Of a DNA stretch of 64,000 nucleotides, positions 46,510-55,629 are shown one piece after another (position 1 is the stretch's first letter; each line of letters starts with the position of its first letter). The notes beneath the pieces were generated by a model. The model had not been told where the DNA came from, made no database searches, and saw only the letters and a list, made by a program, of their open reading frames with translations. This DNA is from Litorimonas sp963972195 (GTDB taxonomy: Bacteria; Pseudomonadota; Alphaproteobacteria; Caulobacterales; Maricaulaceae): positions 1-64,000 of the forward strand of contig CAXATH010000012.1 of NCBI GenBank assembly GCA_963972195.1, given 5' to 3'. The position numbers were made by a program, and so were the translations under genes.

Positions 46510-47234
46510 AGAAACCCCTTTTATCGCTCAGTCTCGGAGCTCTATTGGCGCTCGCTCATATTCCGATCGCGCACGCTCAGCTTTTTGGCGGTATTGTCTA
46601 TGATCCAACCAATTATGTCCAAAACCTGCAAACCGCCACTCACAATTATACCCAGCTGGTCCGCCAGGCCCAACAGCTTCGCAATGAAGCGAATATGCTC
46701 ATTAATCAGGCCAAGCATCTCTCTAGATTGGACCTGAATTCGGTCAATGAATTGAATCGGATACTCGGCGAAATTGCCTATTTGAACGCCCAGGCCGATA
46801 ATGTGTCTTATGAAGTCACCCGGACACGGCAGCTTTTGAAAGCGTATTATCCGGAAAGCTATGCGGGCCTATCGGAAGCTGAGCTTCTGATGCAGTCAGA
46901 AACTCAATTTCAGCTGTCTGAACGCGCCCATGGGGACGCCATGGTGATGCAGTCCAAGATGGTAGAAAGCCTGCAGCAGGATCGGGACTTGCTCAGTCAG
47001 CTGATGAATAAAAGCCATGGCTCTATCGGGGAGTTGCAGGCTACCCAATCGACCAATCAGCTAATGGGTTTGCTGCTCAAACAATCCATGCAAGCCCAGC
47101 AAATGCAGATTACCCAATCAAGATCCGAAAGCCTCGAAGCGACCCGGCAATTGGCGATTGAAAAAGACGCGCGCGCCCGCCGGAAAATATTTATGGGCGC
47201 GGCGGACGCAGCTTATAGCGAAGGCGCGCGCTAA
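46488..47234 (+). CDS. trbJ: Conjugal transfer protein TrbJ (VirB5 family)
   Basis: This periplasmic protein of 248 residues has a signal peptide (ALLALAHIPIAHA, cleavage near residue 30) and a long helical, coiled-coil-like body beginning GGIVYDPTNYVQN, which is the TrbJ start. VirB5-type proteins sit at the pilus tip. No trbK follows; trbL starts at once with a one-base overlap. Confidence 0.9.
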   Translation: MARRRRIKKPLLSLSLGALLALAHIPIAHAQLFGGIVYDPTNYVQNLQTATHNYTQLVRQAQQLRNEANMLINQAKHLSRLDLNSVNELNRILGEIAYLNAQADNVSYEVTRTRQLLKAYYPESYAGLSEAELLMQSETQFQLSERAHGDAMVMQSKMVESLQQDRDLLSQLMNKSHGSIGELQATQSTNQLMGLLLKQSMQAQQMQITQSRSESLEATRQLAIEKDARARRKIFMGAADAAYSEGAR

Positions 47235-48607
47235 TGGCCGATCCGACAAGTCTCGGCGTGATTGACGACTTTGTCGTCACCTTTACGCAATATATTGATA
47301 GCGGTTTTGGACTTCTGGGCGGGGAGGTTCAATATCTGACCGCTATACTTATCGGTATCGATATCACCTTGGCGGGTCTTTACTGGGCCATGGGACCGGA
47401 CAGTTCCGTTATCGGAAAATTCCTTAAAAAGGTTATGTATGTCGGCGTCTTTGCGCTCATCATTACCAATTTCTCCAGCTTGGCCAATATCGTGTTCGAC
47501 AGTTTTGGCGGTTTAGGACTGAAGGCTACCGCGACGACACTGACCGCTGATGATTTATTGCGCCCCGGGTTTATCGCCAATACCGGTTTCCAAGCCGCTC
47601 ATCCTATTCTAACCCAGATCGGCGAGTTAACGGGCCCGGTAAAATTCTTCCATAATATCGTTCTGATTGTCGCGCTGTTTCTGGCTTGGATAATTACCCT
47701 GTTTGCGTTTTTCTTTATCGCCATACAGCTTTTCGTGACCATTCTTGAGTTTAAGCTGACGACACTTGCCGGGTTTATTCTGATCCCCTTTGCGCTCTGG
47801 AATAAGACCTCCTTCCTCGCCGAGAAAGTTTTAGGCAATGTCGTCGCCTCAGGTGTTAAGCTTATGGTGCTGGCCATCATAATAGGCATTGGCTCGACGC
47901 TCTTTGGCGACATTACCTCCGCTTTTGCGCCGTCAGCAGCCAATCCGAACTTAGTTGTGCCTATTACGCTCAAAGACGCGGCCTCAATCATGCTCGGGTC
48001 AATGGCTTTGCTCGCACTTGCGATTTTTGGGCCCGGTATCGCGACAGGCCTCGTGTCCGGCGCGCCTCAACTCGGCGCGGGCGCGGCTGTTGGCACCATG
48101 GCCGCTGTCGGCGCTGGGGCGCTTGCCAGCGGCGCGGTTGCAGGGGCGGGCCTCAAAGGTGTGGCCAGAGGCGGCGCGGCGTCTATCAGGGCCGGCGCTT
48201 CCATGGCGGGCGGCTCGAAAGTGGCTTACGCTCTCGGAAATATGTCCAAGGGCGGCGGGGTTGCCGGCATTGCCGCCGGTATGGGAGCCGTGGCTCAAGC
48301 GGGCGCCATGTCAGCCGCCAAAGCGGGCGGGCGAAAAGTGCTCGGCGCAAGCGAGTCCCTCTCGGCGGCTCACGGGAGCGGTATGAGAGCCGGTATGAGC
48401 GCGTTATCAAAAGGCATGAAGGCTCCGGCAATCCCTGAGACGCAAGCCGGCACGATAAGCCTAAGAAACCCCAAAGGCCCGAATTGGGCCAGGAAAGTCC
48501 ATCGTCAACAGACAACCCGGCGCGCCGCCCGCACGGCTTCGCACGCCCTTCGACAAGGTGAGGGCGGCGGGAGCGGCAATGGCCCCTCTCTCAATCCAGA
48601 CGCTTAG
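47234..48607 (+). CDS. trbL: Conjugal transfer membrane protein TrbL (VirB6 family)
   Basis: This polytopic inner-membrane channel part has 457 residues, with about six hydrophobic helices up to residue ~285, including TILEFKLTTLAGFILIPFAL and a glycine/alanine-rich run GAGAAVGTMAAVGAGALA. The long cytoplasmic or periplasmic tail is glycine- and alanine-rich with basic residues. Gene order and hydropathy fit TrbL. Confidence 0.9.
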   Translation: MADPTSLGVIDDFVVTFTQYIDSGFGLLGGEVQYLTAILIGIDITLAGLYWAMGPDSSVIGKFLKKVMYVGVFALIITNFSSLANIVFDSFGGLGLKATATTLTADDLLRPGFIANTGFQAAHPILTQIGELTGPVKFFHNIVLIVALFLAWIITLFAFFFIAIQLFVTILEFKLTTLAGFILIPFALWNKTSFLAEKVLGNVVASGVKLMVLAIIIGIGSTLFGDITSAFAPSAANPNLVVPITLKDAASIMLGSMALLALAIFGPGIATGLVSGAPQLGAGAAVGTMAAVGAGALASGAVAGAGLKGVARGGAASIRAGASMAGGSKVAYALGNMSKGGGVAGIAAGMGAVAQAGAMSAAKAGGRKVLGASESLSAAHGSGMRAGMSALSKGMKAPAIPETQAGTISLRNPKGPNWARKVHRQQTTRRAARTASHALRQGEGGGSGNGPSLNPDA

Positions 48608-48627
48608 TCCCAAAGGAGGATAAGAGT

Positions 48628-49329
48628 ATGAAATGGAAACGCAGTCAGTCAAAATACGGGAAAACGCCTGTGCCGGAAACGCCCTATCAGCGCGCCGGAC
48701 AAAAGGAAGATAGACGCCTTGGCCGCGCCAATGCGCGCGGCAACAGATGGTGCCTCGCCTTTTTCGGGGCCATGGGCCTTGCCGCCTTATCAACAAGCGG
48801 GCTCATCTATCAAAGCGCCCAAGCGGCCATCGTGCCCTGGGTTGTGGAAGTGGACGAGACGGGGGCGGTCAAAACGGCCGGACCTGCCAAGTCAAATTTC
48901 AAAGCTTCGGACGCCCAGATCGCGCATCAACTCGCCCGCTTTATAAGCAATGTAAGGTCGGTCTCAATCGATCCGGTCGTGTTGCGCGAAAACTGGCTCA
49001 GCGCCTATGCTTACGCGACCGATCAGGCGGCGCTTACTCTCAATTCCTACGCAAATGAGAATGATCCTTTCAAGGATATTGGGCAACGGAGCGTGACCGT
49101 CGACATCTTAAGCATTGTGAGGTCCTCTGAAGAGAGTTTCGAGGTTCGGTGGCGGGAGAAATCGTTCCGAAACGGCGCTTTTCTGACAGGGCAGACCTAC
49201 ACAGCCAGCCTGTCAATCATCATGGAGCCGCCAAGAGACGCCGAGACCCTGCACCGCAACCCAATTGGTCTCTACGTTCACGGTCTTCACTGGTCAAAAG
49301 ATCTCACGGCAAGAGGAGCGCCGCAATGA
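48628..49329 (+). CDS. trbF: Conjugal transfer protein TrbF (VirB8 family)
   Basis: This bitopic inner-membrane assembly factor of 233 residues has a basic N-terminus, one membrane helix near residues 42-62 (AFFGAMGLAALSTSGLIYQS) and a periplasmic VirB8-like domain with IVPWVVEVDETG and SVTVDILSIV. The start has AAAGGAGG upstream. The stop overlaps trbG as ATGA. Confidence 0.92.
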   Translation: MKWKRSQSKYGKTPVPETPYQRAGQKEDRRLGRANARGNRWCLAFFGAMGLAALSTSGLIYQSAQAAIVPWVVEVDETGAVKTAGPAKSNFKASDAQIAHQLARFISNVRSVSIDPVVLRENWLSAYAYATDQAALTLNSYANENDPFKDIGQRSVTVDILSIVRSSEESFEVRWREKSFRNGAFLTGQTYTASLSIIMEPPRDAETLHRNPIGLYVHGLHWSKDLTARGAPQ

Positions 49330-50366
49330 AACAGCTTACTTCTCCCACAAACTTTTTGACCGCTCTCTCAATCTTAACGCTTACAGGAAGCTTGTCCGCC
49401 TGTTCCAGTCTTCCAGACCTATGGAACGGGGCGTCTTCCAATGTGGTGACCTTACCTTCCCAGATGTCCAGAACATTTCCTGAGCTGAAACAAAGGGAAG
49501 TAGCTTTTCCAATCGAAATGACACCTGCTCAGTCCAAAAGGCAAGAGATTCCGCAACCCATAACGGTGCTCCCTGTCGACGTCGAAATTTTTGAACGCGG
49601 ACCCTCGTTTTCAGGATATCAGGCCGTTCGCTTTGCGCAAGATAAGGCCCTCATGTCGCCGAAATCCGAGAATTACTTCAACGCCGTCCAGCTCTATCCC
49701 TATTCAGAAGGGGCGTTATACGAGGTTTACACATCTCCCGCACAAATTACCGATATTACTCTACAAGAAGGTGAAGAGCTTATCACCGTCTCTGCAGGAG
49801 ACACACAAGACTGGATCGTTGGCGATACGGTCTCGGGATCAGGGGCAACCGAGCAGGTTCATATTCTTATAAAACCGAGCGGAGAAAACCTCTCGACAAA
49901 CCTGATTATAACGACAACCAAAAGAAGCTATTATCTTGTCCTTAAATCGTCTCGCGAGATTTATATGGCGGCTGTGGCATGGCGCTACCCGCAGGACTTT
50001 CTCAAAACGATTTTTCAGCCGAAGCCTGAAAGTCCACATGTTATTCCGGCCAGTTTCAAAAAGCCGCACCTGACGTTTAATCCCGATGAGCTTCGTTTCA
50101 TTTACCGCATCAAAGGCGACAGCCCGAATTGGCGCCCGACCCGTGTGTTTGATGATGGCAAAAAGGTGTTTATTCATTTTCCGGAAGGCTTGGCTGTTTC
50201 GGAAGCGCCGCCCTTATTTGTTACTGACAAGAAGAAGAAGCAAAAAAGGCTTGTCAATTACCGCGTCAAAGACGGGTATTATATAGTAGATCGTCTCTTC
50301 GACTTTGCAGAGCTGCGCATCGGAGAGAAGACCCAAGTCGTTGTTCGCATTGAGCGTATCTCATGA
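49326..50366 (+). CDS. trbG: Conjugal transfer outer-membrane protein TrbG (VirB9 family)
   Basis: This is a lipoprotein or secreted core-complex component with 346 residues. The start at 49326 (ATGA overlap with trbF) gives a lipoprotein signal with LTGSLSAC near residue 20. The VirB9-like C-terminal half has FNPDELRFIYRIKGDSPNWR, PTRVFDDGKKVFIHFPEG and YRVKDGYYIVDRLFDFAELR. A longer frame from 49149 lies inside trbF and is rejected. Confidence 0.93.
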   Translation: MKQLTSPTNFLTALSILTLTGSLSACSSLPDLWNGASSNVVTLPSQMSRTFPELKQREVAFPIEMTPAQSKRQEIPQPITVLPVDVEIFERGPSFSGYQAVRFAQDKALMSPKSENYFNAVQLYPYSEGALYEVYTSPAQITDITLQEGEELITVSAGDTQDWIVGDTVSGSGATEQVHILIKPSGENLSTNLIITTTKRSYYLVLKSSREIYMAAVAWRYPQDFLKTIFQPKPESPHVIPASFKKPHLTFNPDELRFIYRIKGDSPNWRPTRVFDDGKKVFIHFPEGLAVSEAPPLFVTDKKKKQKRLVNYRVKDGYYIVDRLFDFAELRIGEKTQVVVRIERIS

Positions 50367-51616
50367 GCGCGCCGGCCCCAAACCTCTCCATCCGGGCGCG
50401 TCCTCGTGCAGTGAGGCGGTTGAGCCGTAAGGCCCTTATGGGCGGGGCGTTCATTTCGAGCGCGGTCATGTTTGCGGCTTTGGCGACAGCCTTGAAATCT
50501 CCAGCGAGAGAAGCCGATCAATCTCAAGAGCTTTATAACGTCACGCATAAACCTATGGCGTCAGGTCTGGAGCTTCTGCCTAAGTCTTACGCAGAGATGA
50601 AACCTGTCCTCGGACCGCCTTTGCCGGGCGACTTGGGCGAAGCTTATCTCTCCAAACGGACAACGGGTTCTCCGGAAGTTGTAAAGACCAGCTCTGTAAC
50701 TGAACCTGCAATTCCAGTTCAGGCGCTGCCGCAGTCTGTGAGGCGCGTTGCGACAGCACCGACAGTAGATGCGGAGGAACCTTTGAGACCGCAAGTCTCG
50801 GGACTTTTCTTTGAGGTAGGTCGTAAACGAGAAAATAGCCATTTTTCACCGCCCGCCAGCGAGTTCTCTCAACTGCGGAATGCGGAAATTGGGTCTCCTT
50901 TTCCTGACTATTCCGCCTATGCGGATCCTGCTTCACTGTTTGAAGGCGTTGATCATCAAACCGACCCAAACAGACAATCTGAGAAGCAAAGCTTTTTAGA
51001 GCAAGAGACGGACGGTATTTATAATTCGCATGGCTTGGTCTCACCGCGTTCACCCTATCAAGTCATGGCAGGGAGTTTAATTCCAGCCTCATTGATTACG
51101 GGCCTGAATTCAGACTTGCCGGGACAGGTAATCGGGCAAGTCTCCGAAAACGTCTATGACACCGTCACGGGTCAGCATTTGCTTATTCCGCAAGGCGCTC
51201 GACTTATGGGCCGCTATGATAGCGTCATCGCCTTTGGACAGAGCCGGGCGCTCGTTGTCTGGACCCGTCTGATACTTCCAAATGGAGACAGCATTCAGCT
51301 CGACAATCTACCGGGGGCTGACAGCCAAGGCTTTGCAGGCCTTAAAGACAAGGTAGATCGCCACACTTGGCAGTTTATCAAAGGAGCGGCCTTGTCCTCC
51401 TTGCTTTCTGTCGGGTCAGAGCTTGCCAGCGATGACGGAGACCGTCTGACGCGCGCTTTACAAAACGCCGGGCAGGACACCGCCAATATCACCGGGCAGC
51501 GGATCATTGACCGAAACCTCAATGTCCAGCCCACACTCAAAGTGCGTCAGGGATGGCGGTTTAACGTCATTGTCTCGCGCGACCTTATCCTCAAACCCTA
51601 TGGAGACAGCCAATGA
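50363..51616 (+). CDS. trbI: Conjugal transfer protein TrbI (VirB10 family)
   Basis: This protein spans from inner to outer membrane and gates the channel (417 residues). It has a basic N-terminus, one membrane helix (residues ~28-45) and a proline-rich linker. The C-terminal VirB10 domain begins near residue 233 with MAGSLIPASLITGLNSDLPG and continues VYDTVTGQHLLIPQGARLMG. It overlaps both neighbours by four bases. Confidence 0.95.
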   Translation: MSAPAPNLSIRARPRAVRRLSRKALMGGAFISSAVMFAALATALKSPAREADQSQELYNVTHKPMASGLELLPKSYAEMKPVLGPPLPGDLGEAYLSKRTTGSPEVVKTSSVTEPAIPVQALPQSVRRVATAPTVDAEEPLRPQVSGLFFEVGRKRENSHFSPPASEFSQLRNAEIGSPFPDYSAYADPASLFEGVDHQTDPNRQSEKQSFLEQETDGIYNSHGLVSPRSPYQVMAGSLIPASLITGLNSDLPGQVIGQVSENVYDTVTGQHLLIPQGARLMGRYDSVIAFGQSRALVVWTRLILPNGDSIQLDNLPGADSQGFAGLKDKVDRHTWQFIKGAALSSLLSVGSELASDDGDRLTRALQNAGQDTANITGQRIIDRNLNVQPTLKVRQGWRFNVIVSRDLILKPYGDSQ

Positions 51617-51837
51617 GCCAACCTCAAATCAAACTCAACAAACTTCCCGATACCAAGCCGACAAAGCACACAATTTCTGTGGCGCCGGACTTGGAAGCTG
51701 ATTTGCAAAGCTACGCTGCGGTCTATGAACAGGCTTACGGCGAAAAGGCCAATATCTCAGCGCTTATCCCGTCAATGCTTTCAAGTTTTCTTGCAAGCGA
51801 TGCGGGTTTCAAAAAGGCCAAGCGAGAGCTGGCCTAA
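51613..51837 (+). CDS. DUF2274 protein, end of trb operon
   Basis: This small protein (74 residues) is of the DUF2274 type commonly found just after trbI. The segment KLPDTKPTKHTISVAPDLEA is followed by a helical half. The fold may be ribbon-helix-helix-like; the role is unknown. It overlaps trbI by four bases and closes the operon. Confidence 0.8.
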   Translation: MSQPQIKLNKLPDTKPTKHTISVAPDLEADLQSYAAVYEQAYGEKANISALIPSMLSSFLASDAGFKKAKRELA

Positions 51838-51870
51838 TTTCCACCACGTCAAGCACAGGAGAAAAACGCT

Positions 51871-52194
51871 ATGGCTACTATTGGAACATTCAAACCGACC
51901 GCGACAGGCTTTGAGGGCACGATCGCTACATTGATGACAAATAAAAAAGTTCGCTTCGTCGCAAATGAAAAGAAGAAGACCGAGAACAGTCCAGACTATT
52001 TTGTCAAATCCGGCCGATGTGATCTTGGCGTGGCTTGGAATGATGTCACAGAGCCTCAGGATGATGCAGAGCCGTTGGAATATATCAGCGTGAAGCTCGA
52101 TGGCCCTGAAATGACAAAGCCTATCAACGCTGCTTTGTTTTACCGTGAAGACGGCGCTGATCTCGTATGGTCTCGTCCAAAATCCAATACATAG
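51871..52194 (+). CDS. DUF736 family protein
   Basis: This protein of 107 residues belongs to DUF736, a family common in alphaproteobacterial plasmids and ICEs. It begins MATIGTFKPTATGFEGTIAT and has FVANEKKKTENSPDYFV and DLGVAWNDVT. Biochemical function is not known. It lies 33 bp after the trb operon with AGGAGAAA before its ATG. Confidence 0.85.
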   Translation: MATIGTFKPTATGFEGTIATLMTNKKVRFVANEKKKTENSPDYFVKSGRCDLGVAWNDVTEPQDDAEPLEYISVKLDGPEMTKPINAALFYREDGADLVWSRPKSNT

Positions 52195-52240
52195 CAAAAT
52201 TTGAAAATGGGTGCGAATTAAGGTGCGCACCCATTCCGTT

Positions 52241-52459
52241 ATGTCGAACCTGCCAGCCAGAGAAAGAGAATTAGAGGACTGCCTCGCGGTTGTGGCATGC
52301 GTAATTAACCACCACGGCGAAGACTATTGGCCGATCTATAAGCTGTTTGAAGAAGAGCTAGAAAGACTTCGGTCTCGCCGAAGAAGGTTGAACCAAATGC
52401 TTAGTCATATTCCGTCATTTCAAAAGAGGAATGCTCCAAGGGCAACCCATGAGCAATAA
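52241..52459 (+). CDS. Small helical protein, unknown
   Basis: This 72-residue protein starts MSNLPARERELEDCLAVVA and ends in an arginine-rich helix (LERLRSRRRRLNQML). Not recognised. A GTG at 52211 in the same frame is an alternative start, but the ATG is preferred. It is on the same strand as the DUF736 gene and is the last backbone-like gene before the defence region. Confidence 0.5.
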   Translation: MSNLPARERELEDCLAVVACVINHHGEDYWPIYKLFEEELERLRSRRRRLNQMLSHIPSFQKRNAPRATHEQ

Positions 52460-52529
52460 ATTCAATAATAGAATACTTTTCCATTACCTTTAATCAACCA
52501 AATCGGAAAATTCGTTATTTCAGCTGAGG

Positions 52530-52544
52530 GGGGCTTAGCGGACC
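52530..52544. repeat. GGGGGCTTAGCGGAC motif shared with the IS30 target site
   Basis: This 15-mer also occurs upstream of the HEAT/nuclease pair, where IS30 insertion split it (2824-2828 plus 4062-4071). Both copies lie in intergenic DNA just upstream of a defence-like gene set, so it may mark a module border. Two such 15-mers could also arise by chance in a window of this size. Confidence 0.4.
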
Positions 52545-52564
52545 TAAGATTATTTTGATTGGCC

Positions 52565-52605
52565 AACGAAATATGGCTTGTTTCGTTACCTTGGACGTGT
52601 AAAAT
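52565..52605 (+). promoter_or_regulatory. Promoter and operator-like inverted repeat of the HTH-methylase-PIN operon
   Basis: TTGTTT at 52578-52583 and TAAAAT at 52600-52605 form a sigma-70-like promoter with 16-bp spacing, 33 bases before the first gene. A perfect 7-bp inverted repeat, AACGAAA (52565-52571) and TTTCGTT (52581-52587), overlaps the -35. Binding there would block the polymerase, so self-repression by the HTH protein encoded first is plausible. Confidence 0.5.
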
Positions 52606-52638
52606 TGTGGTGAACAACAAGTTGAGGCGGGAGGCGGC

Positions 52639-53133
52639 ATGAAATTCACACCTGGTCAGCTACGAAATGTGACTTCAATTAGTCAGGAAACATATAGGCA
52701 TTGGAAAAAATCGTTTCCAAACTTAGAGAAAAGTAACAGTAAAAAACCTTGTTTTTCTGCTGGTGATATACTTGCGGTACTTATAATCCGCTCTCTCACA
52801 CAAAGTTTTCGTATTCAAGTAAGTGCTTTGACGGATGTTTCGGGACATCTTTTTTCCCTCACGAACTCAACGCCATGGTTTAACCTTGAGCGTGGAGTAT
52901 TATTGGTCAGCTTACCAGAGAAGCGTGTGGAATTGATTTCAGCCACATCGTCTTTTATCCCATCTCACTCACTTTTAGTTCTACCATTGAATGAGCTCAC
53001 ACAAGTGATCAGTGAAAGCCTTTTGTCTAATGGTCGAACCAGCTCGCAGAGAACTCTACAATTCCCGCTTTTTCAACAAGTAAGCACTCAAAGTAAACTC
53101 AGTGAATCTTCCACGAGAGCGAAACAATCATGA
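52639..53133 (+). CDS. MerR-like HTH protein, first gene of a methylase-PIN operon
   Basis: The N-terminal ~70 residues resemble a MerR-type winged helix: FTPGQLRNVTSISQETYRHW, then KPCFSAGDILAVLIIRSL. The remaining ~95 residues are not recognised and lack the cysteines of metal sensors. At 164 residues it is a small regulator. GGGAGGCGG precedes the ATG. Its TGA overlaps the methyltransferase ATG (ATGA), so they are coupled. It may repress the operon through the inverted repeat over the promoter, or act as a specificity subunit. Confidence 0.7.
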   Translation: MKFTPGQLRNVTSISQETYRHWKKSFPNLEKSNSKKPCFSAGDILAVLIIRSLTQSFRIQVSALTDVSGHLFSLTNSTPWFNLERGVLLVSLPEKRVELISATSSFIPSHSLLVLPLNELTQVISESLLSNGRTSSQRTLQFPLFQQVSTQSKLSESSTRAKQS

Positions 53134-55625
53134 GCGCCATTCAGGCTATCACTGAAGGGCTTTCTAGTCTGGGTTACCGTAGTGAGGCAATTATCCCAGA
53201 CTATTCATTCTCTGACGTCTGGTCACCTCATGTAGAAAATAGGGTTGTAGCGTTAGCAGCCTTCACGCAGACCCCACCATCTTATCGATCTGCCGCCATA
53301 GCTGTTCTTGATGGTTCTGATGACAATCAGCGAGAAATAGTCGCTTCTCATAAAGCGTTATGTGCTCCGCTCGCATTCGTTATTTCCGGCGATAATGTTT
53401 CTATTTGGGAAGTAAAACAAGAGGGGTCGCCAAGGTTAAAACAAACAGTATCCGTAAAGGCAATACCAGAGCTGTTCCTTGACAATAAGGATAGTTGGAA
53501 CCCTGATGCAATTCATCGAGCAAAGTCCATAGGTACATTCAACAAAACTTATCAGTTAGATTTCGTAGATTTAGGTTTATTGCCCGCAGTTGAGGGCGAA
53601 ATACATGTCAAACTTGACAAGCTACTGAATGAAGCACTTCTCGCCGCTGAAAAATCTTATGACCTTTCAAACACAGTGCAAGCACAGCAGCTGTTTAGAG
53701 TTTTATTTCGATTGCTGGCTGCAAAAGTTTTAAATGATCGAGGGCATCCGTATTCTAAAAATTGGGACAATGATGACCTTACTTCAGTATTGCGGAAGAT
53801 TGAGGAATATTATTCACTTGATGCAGTATTTATGCGTCCTAACTCAGATCCTTATCATGCCTTTGAGGCAGCGTGGAATGTGATTTTATCTGGCATTAGT
53901 TTTTCCAATATTTCTTCTGAGGATTTAGCGTTTGTTTATGAGAACACTCTTGTCACTCCAAAAACCAGAAAGCAATTTGGAACACACAGTACTCCAAGAC
54001 AGGTAGCCGAGTATATCGTTTCACGATTGGACCTTCATAAATACTCACCGGAAAAAATACAAATTTATGAGCCATTTGCCGGCGCTGGCGTTTTTCTTGT
54101 CTCCGCGCTCAGGCATTTGAGGGATTTACTACCAGTTGAATGGTCCGACGAGTGCCGTCATAAATTTTTGTTGAAACACTTATCTGCGGATGAACTGGAT
54201 GCATTTGCCTGTGAGGTTGCTCAACTGTCAATGATTTTAGCGGACTACCCGAATCATAATGGATGGCAAATCAGCCGTCACGATTTATTTGATGGGAATG
54301 TACTGTTTGATAGAATGGACGAGCACAATATTGTCCTATGCAACCCTCCTTTCGAGAACTTTACAATTGAAGAACGGGCAAAGTACCCGATATCAAAATC
54401 TAACGTTTCAAAGGCATATGTTGCATTGGATATGGCTTTAGCATCTTTTCCCAATGCAATCGGGTTTGTTTTACCTCGTCCTTTTATTCAAGGCAGGCAA
54501 TTTAAATCTTTACGTAAAAAAGTTGAGGCGCAATTCTGCGAGATTGAACTGGTGACTCTACCTGACAGAATCTTTCAGGTGGCAAAAGTAGAGAGTTCAT
54601 TGCTTATAGCTCACTCGCCTCGAACCGATGATCAAACTGAAACAAACATTACCGCTACAGAAGTTTATGATGACGGGCGTCTAGATTTTTTGAAAGCCGG
54701 CGCAGTCTCGACACAGCGATATACCAGCCGACATTATTCCGATGAGCTTGGCGGCAACCTCTGGATTCCAGAACTTCATCGAGTTTGGAAATATTTGGAT
54801 AACAACCCGAAGCTGGGAGAACAGTATAATGTTCATCGTGGAATCGAGTGGCATATTTCTCAACATGAGGCTTGGGATCATTCTCAAAAACGTGGCTATA
54901 AACAAGGCTTGCATACGTCAAAAGGGCTAACACAATTTGGCCCCGTTGACACCACTTGGTTAAATACAAATGATGATGTGTTGCGAGGCAACGCAATGCG
55001 GCATGCGTGGGATAAACCTAAGTTAATTATGAATGCCGCAAGATTAAGCCGCGGCCCATGGCGGCTCGCGGCGAGATTCGATATTGATGGGCTAGTGTGT
55101 TCCCAACAATTTTTCGGTATCTGGCCGAAAGTTGGTCAATCAGATGAGGAATTGTTGATAATGTCAGCTATTCTAAATAGCCCAATCGCAAATGCGTATA
55201 TTTTTGTTCATTCACCGGAAAAACGAATTCGAGTTTCAGCGGTTAAAAACATCCCATTACCTCGGCGGTATCCTAACGAAGCTATAGACTTAATACTCAA
55301 ATACAAAAATGCCTTACGCCCGGATCAAGTCTTTAATTATTCAGAAGATGATTTAAATGAAATTTTGACCCAGATTGATGCAGCAATCCTCGCTGCTTAT
55401 GACTTACCTGCCTCAATTGAACAAAAGTTGTTGGGTAAGTTTACTGATGCGAAAAGGCCGACAATTCATAACTGGGAACATTGGTACATCTCTAATCCTG
55501 GGCACGGACAAACACTCAAGGAAAGAATTGGTGGAAATTTTAAGCCGTGGGGACGGTGGGTTTCTGGTACCTTTAAGCCTCTTCCGAAAGAGGAAGTACA
55601 CTTGCTAAGAGACTTCGGAGTTTAA
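53130..55625 (+). CDS. N6-adenine DNA methyltransferase (type I/IIG-like)
   Basis: The protein has 831 residues. An unassigned N-terminal region (1-150) contains APLAFVISGDNVSIWEVK. A helical stretch leads to the SAM-dependent domain: TRKQFGTHSTPRQVAEYIV near residue 279, motif I EPFAGAGVF at 314-322 and motif IV NPPF at 405-408. These are marks of adenine-N6 methylases of restriction systems. The C-terminal third looks like a target-recognition domain. No nuclease motif is visible in the protein and no hsdS or hsdR is near. A PIN-domain gene follows after four bases and could be the effector. Confidence 0.85.
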   Translation: MSAIQAITEGLSSLGYRSEAIIPDYSFSDVWSPHVENRVVALAAFTQTPPSYRSAAIAVLDGSDDNQREIVASHKALCAPLAFVISGDNVSIWEVKQEGSPRLKQTVSVKAIPELFLDNKDSWNPDAIHRAKSIGTFNKTYQLDFVDLGLLPAVEGEIHVKLDKLLNEALLAAEKSYDLSNTVQAQQLFRVLFRLLAAKVLNDRGHPYSKNWDNDDLTSVLRKIEEYYSLDAVFMRPNSDPYHAFEAAWNVILSGISFSNISSEDLAFVYENTLVTPKTRKQFGTHSTPRQVAEYIVSRLDLHKYSPEKIQIYEPFAGAGVFLVSALRHLRDLLPVEWSDECRHKFLLKHLSADELDAFACEVAQLSMILADYPNHNGWQISRHDLFDGNVLFDRMDEHNIVLCNPPFENFTIEERAKYPISKSNVSKAYVALDMALASFPNAIGFVLPRPFIQGRQFKSLRKKVEAQFCEIELVTLPDRIFQVAKVESSLLIAHSPRTDDQTETNITATEVYDDGRLDFLKAGAVSTQRYTSRHYSDELGGNLWIPELHRVWKYLDNNPKLGEQYNVHRGIEWHISQHEAWDHSQKRGYKQGLHTSKGLTQFGPVDTTWLNTNDDVLRGNAMRHAWDKPKLIMNAARLSRGPWRLAARFDIDGLVCSQQFFGIWPKVGQSDEELLIMSAILNSPIANAYIFVHSPEKRIRVSAVKNIPLPRRYPNEAIDLILKYKNALRPDQVFNYSEDDLNEILTQIDAAILAAYDLPASIEQKLLGKFTDAKRPTIHNWEHWYISNPGHGQTLKERIGGNFKPWGRWVSGTFKPLPKEEVHLLRDFGV

Positions 55626-55629
55626 TATT

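Noticed and set aside
49149..49325. Longer N-terminus of trbG
   Set aside because: It lies inside trbF and lacks a signal; the ATG at 49326 gives a lipoprotein signal.
52639..53133. Metal- or redox-sensing MerR activator
   Set aside because: There are no conserved cysteines, and the promoter spacer is 16 bp rather than the 19 bp typical of MerR activation.
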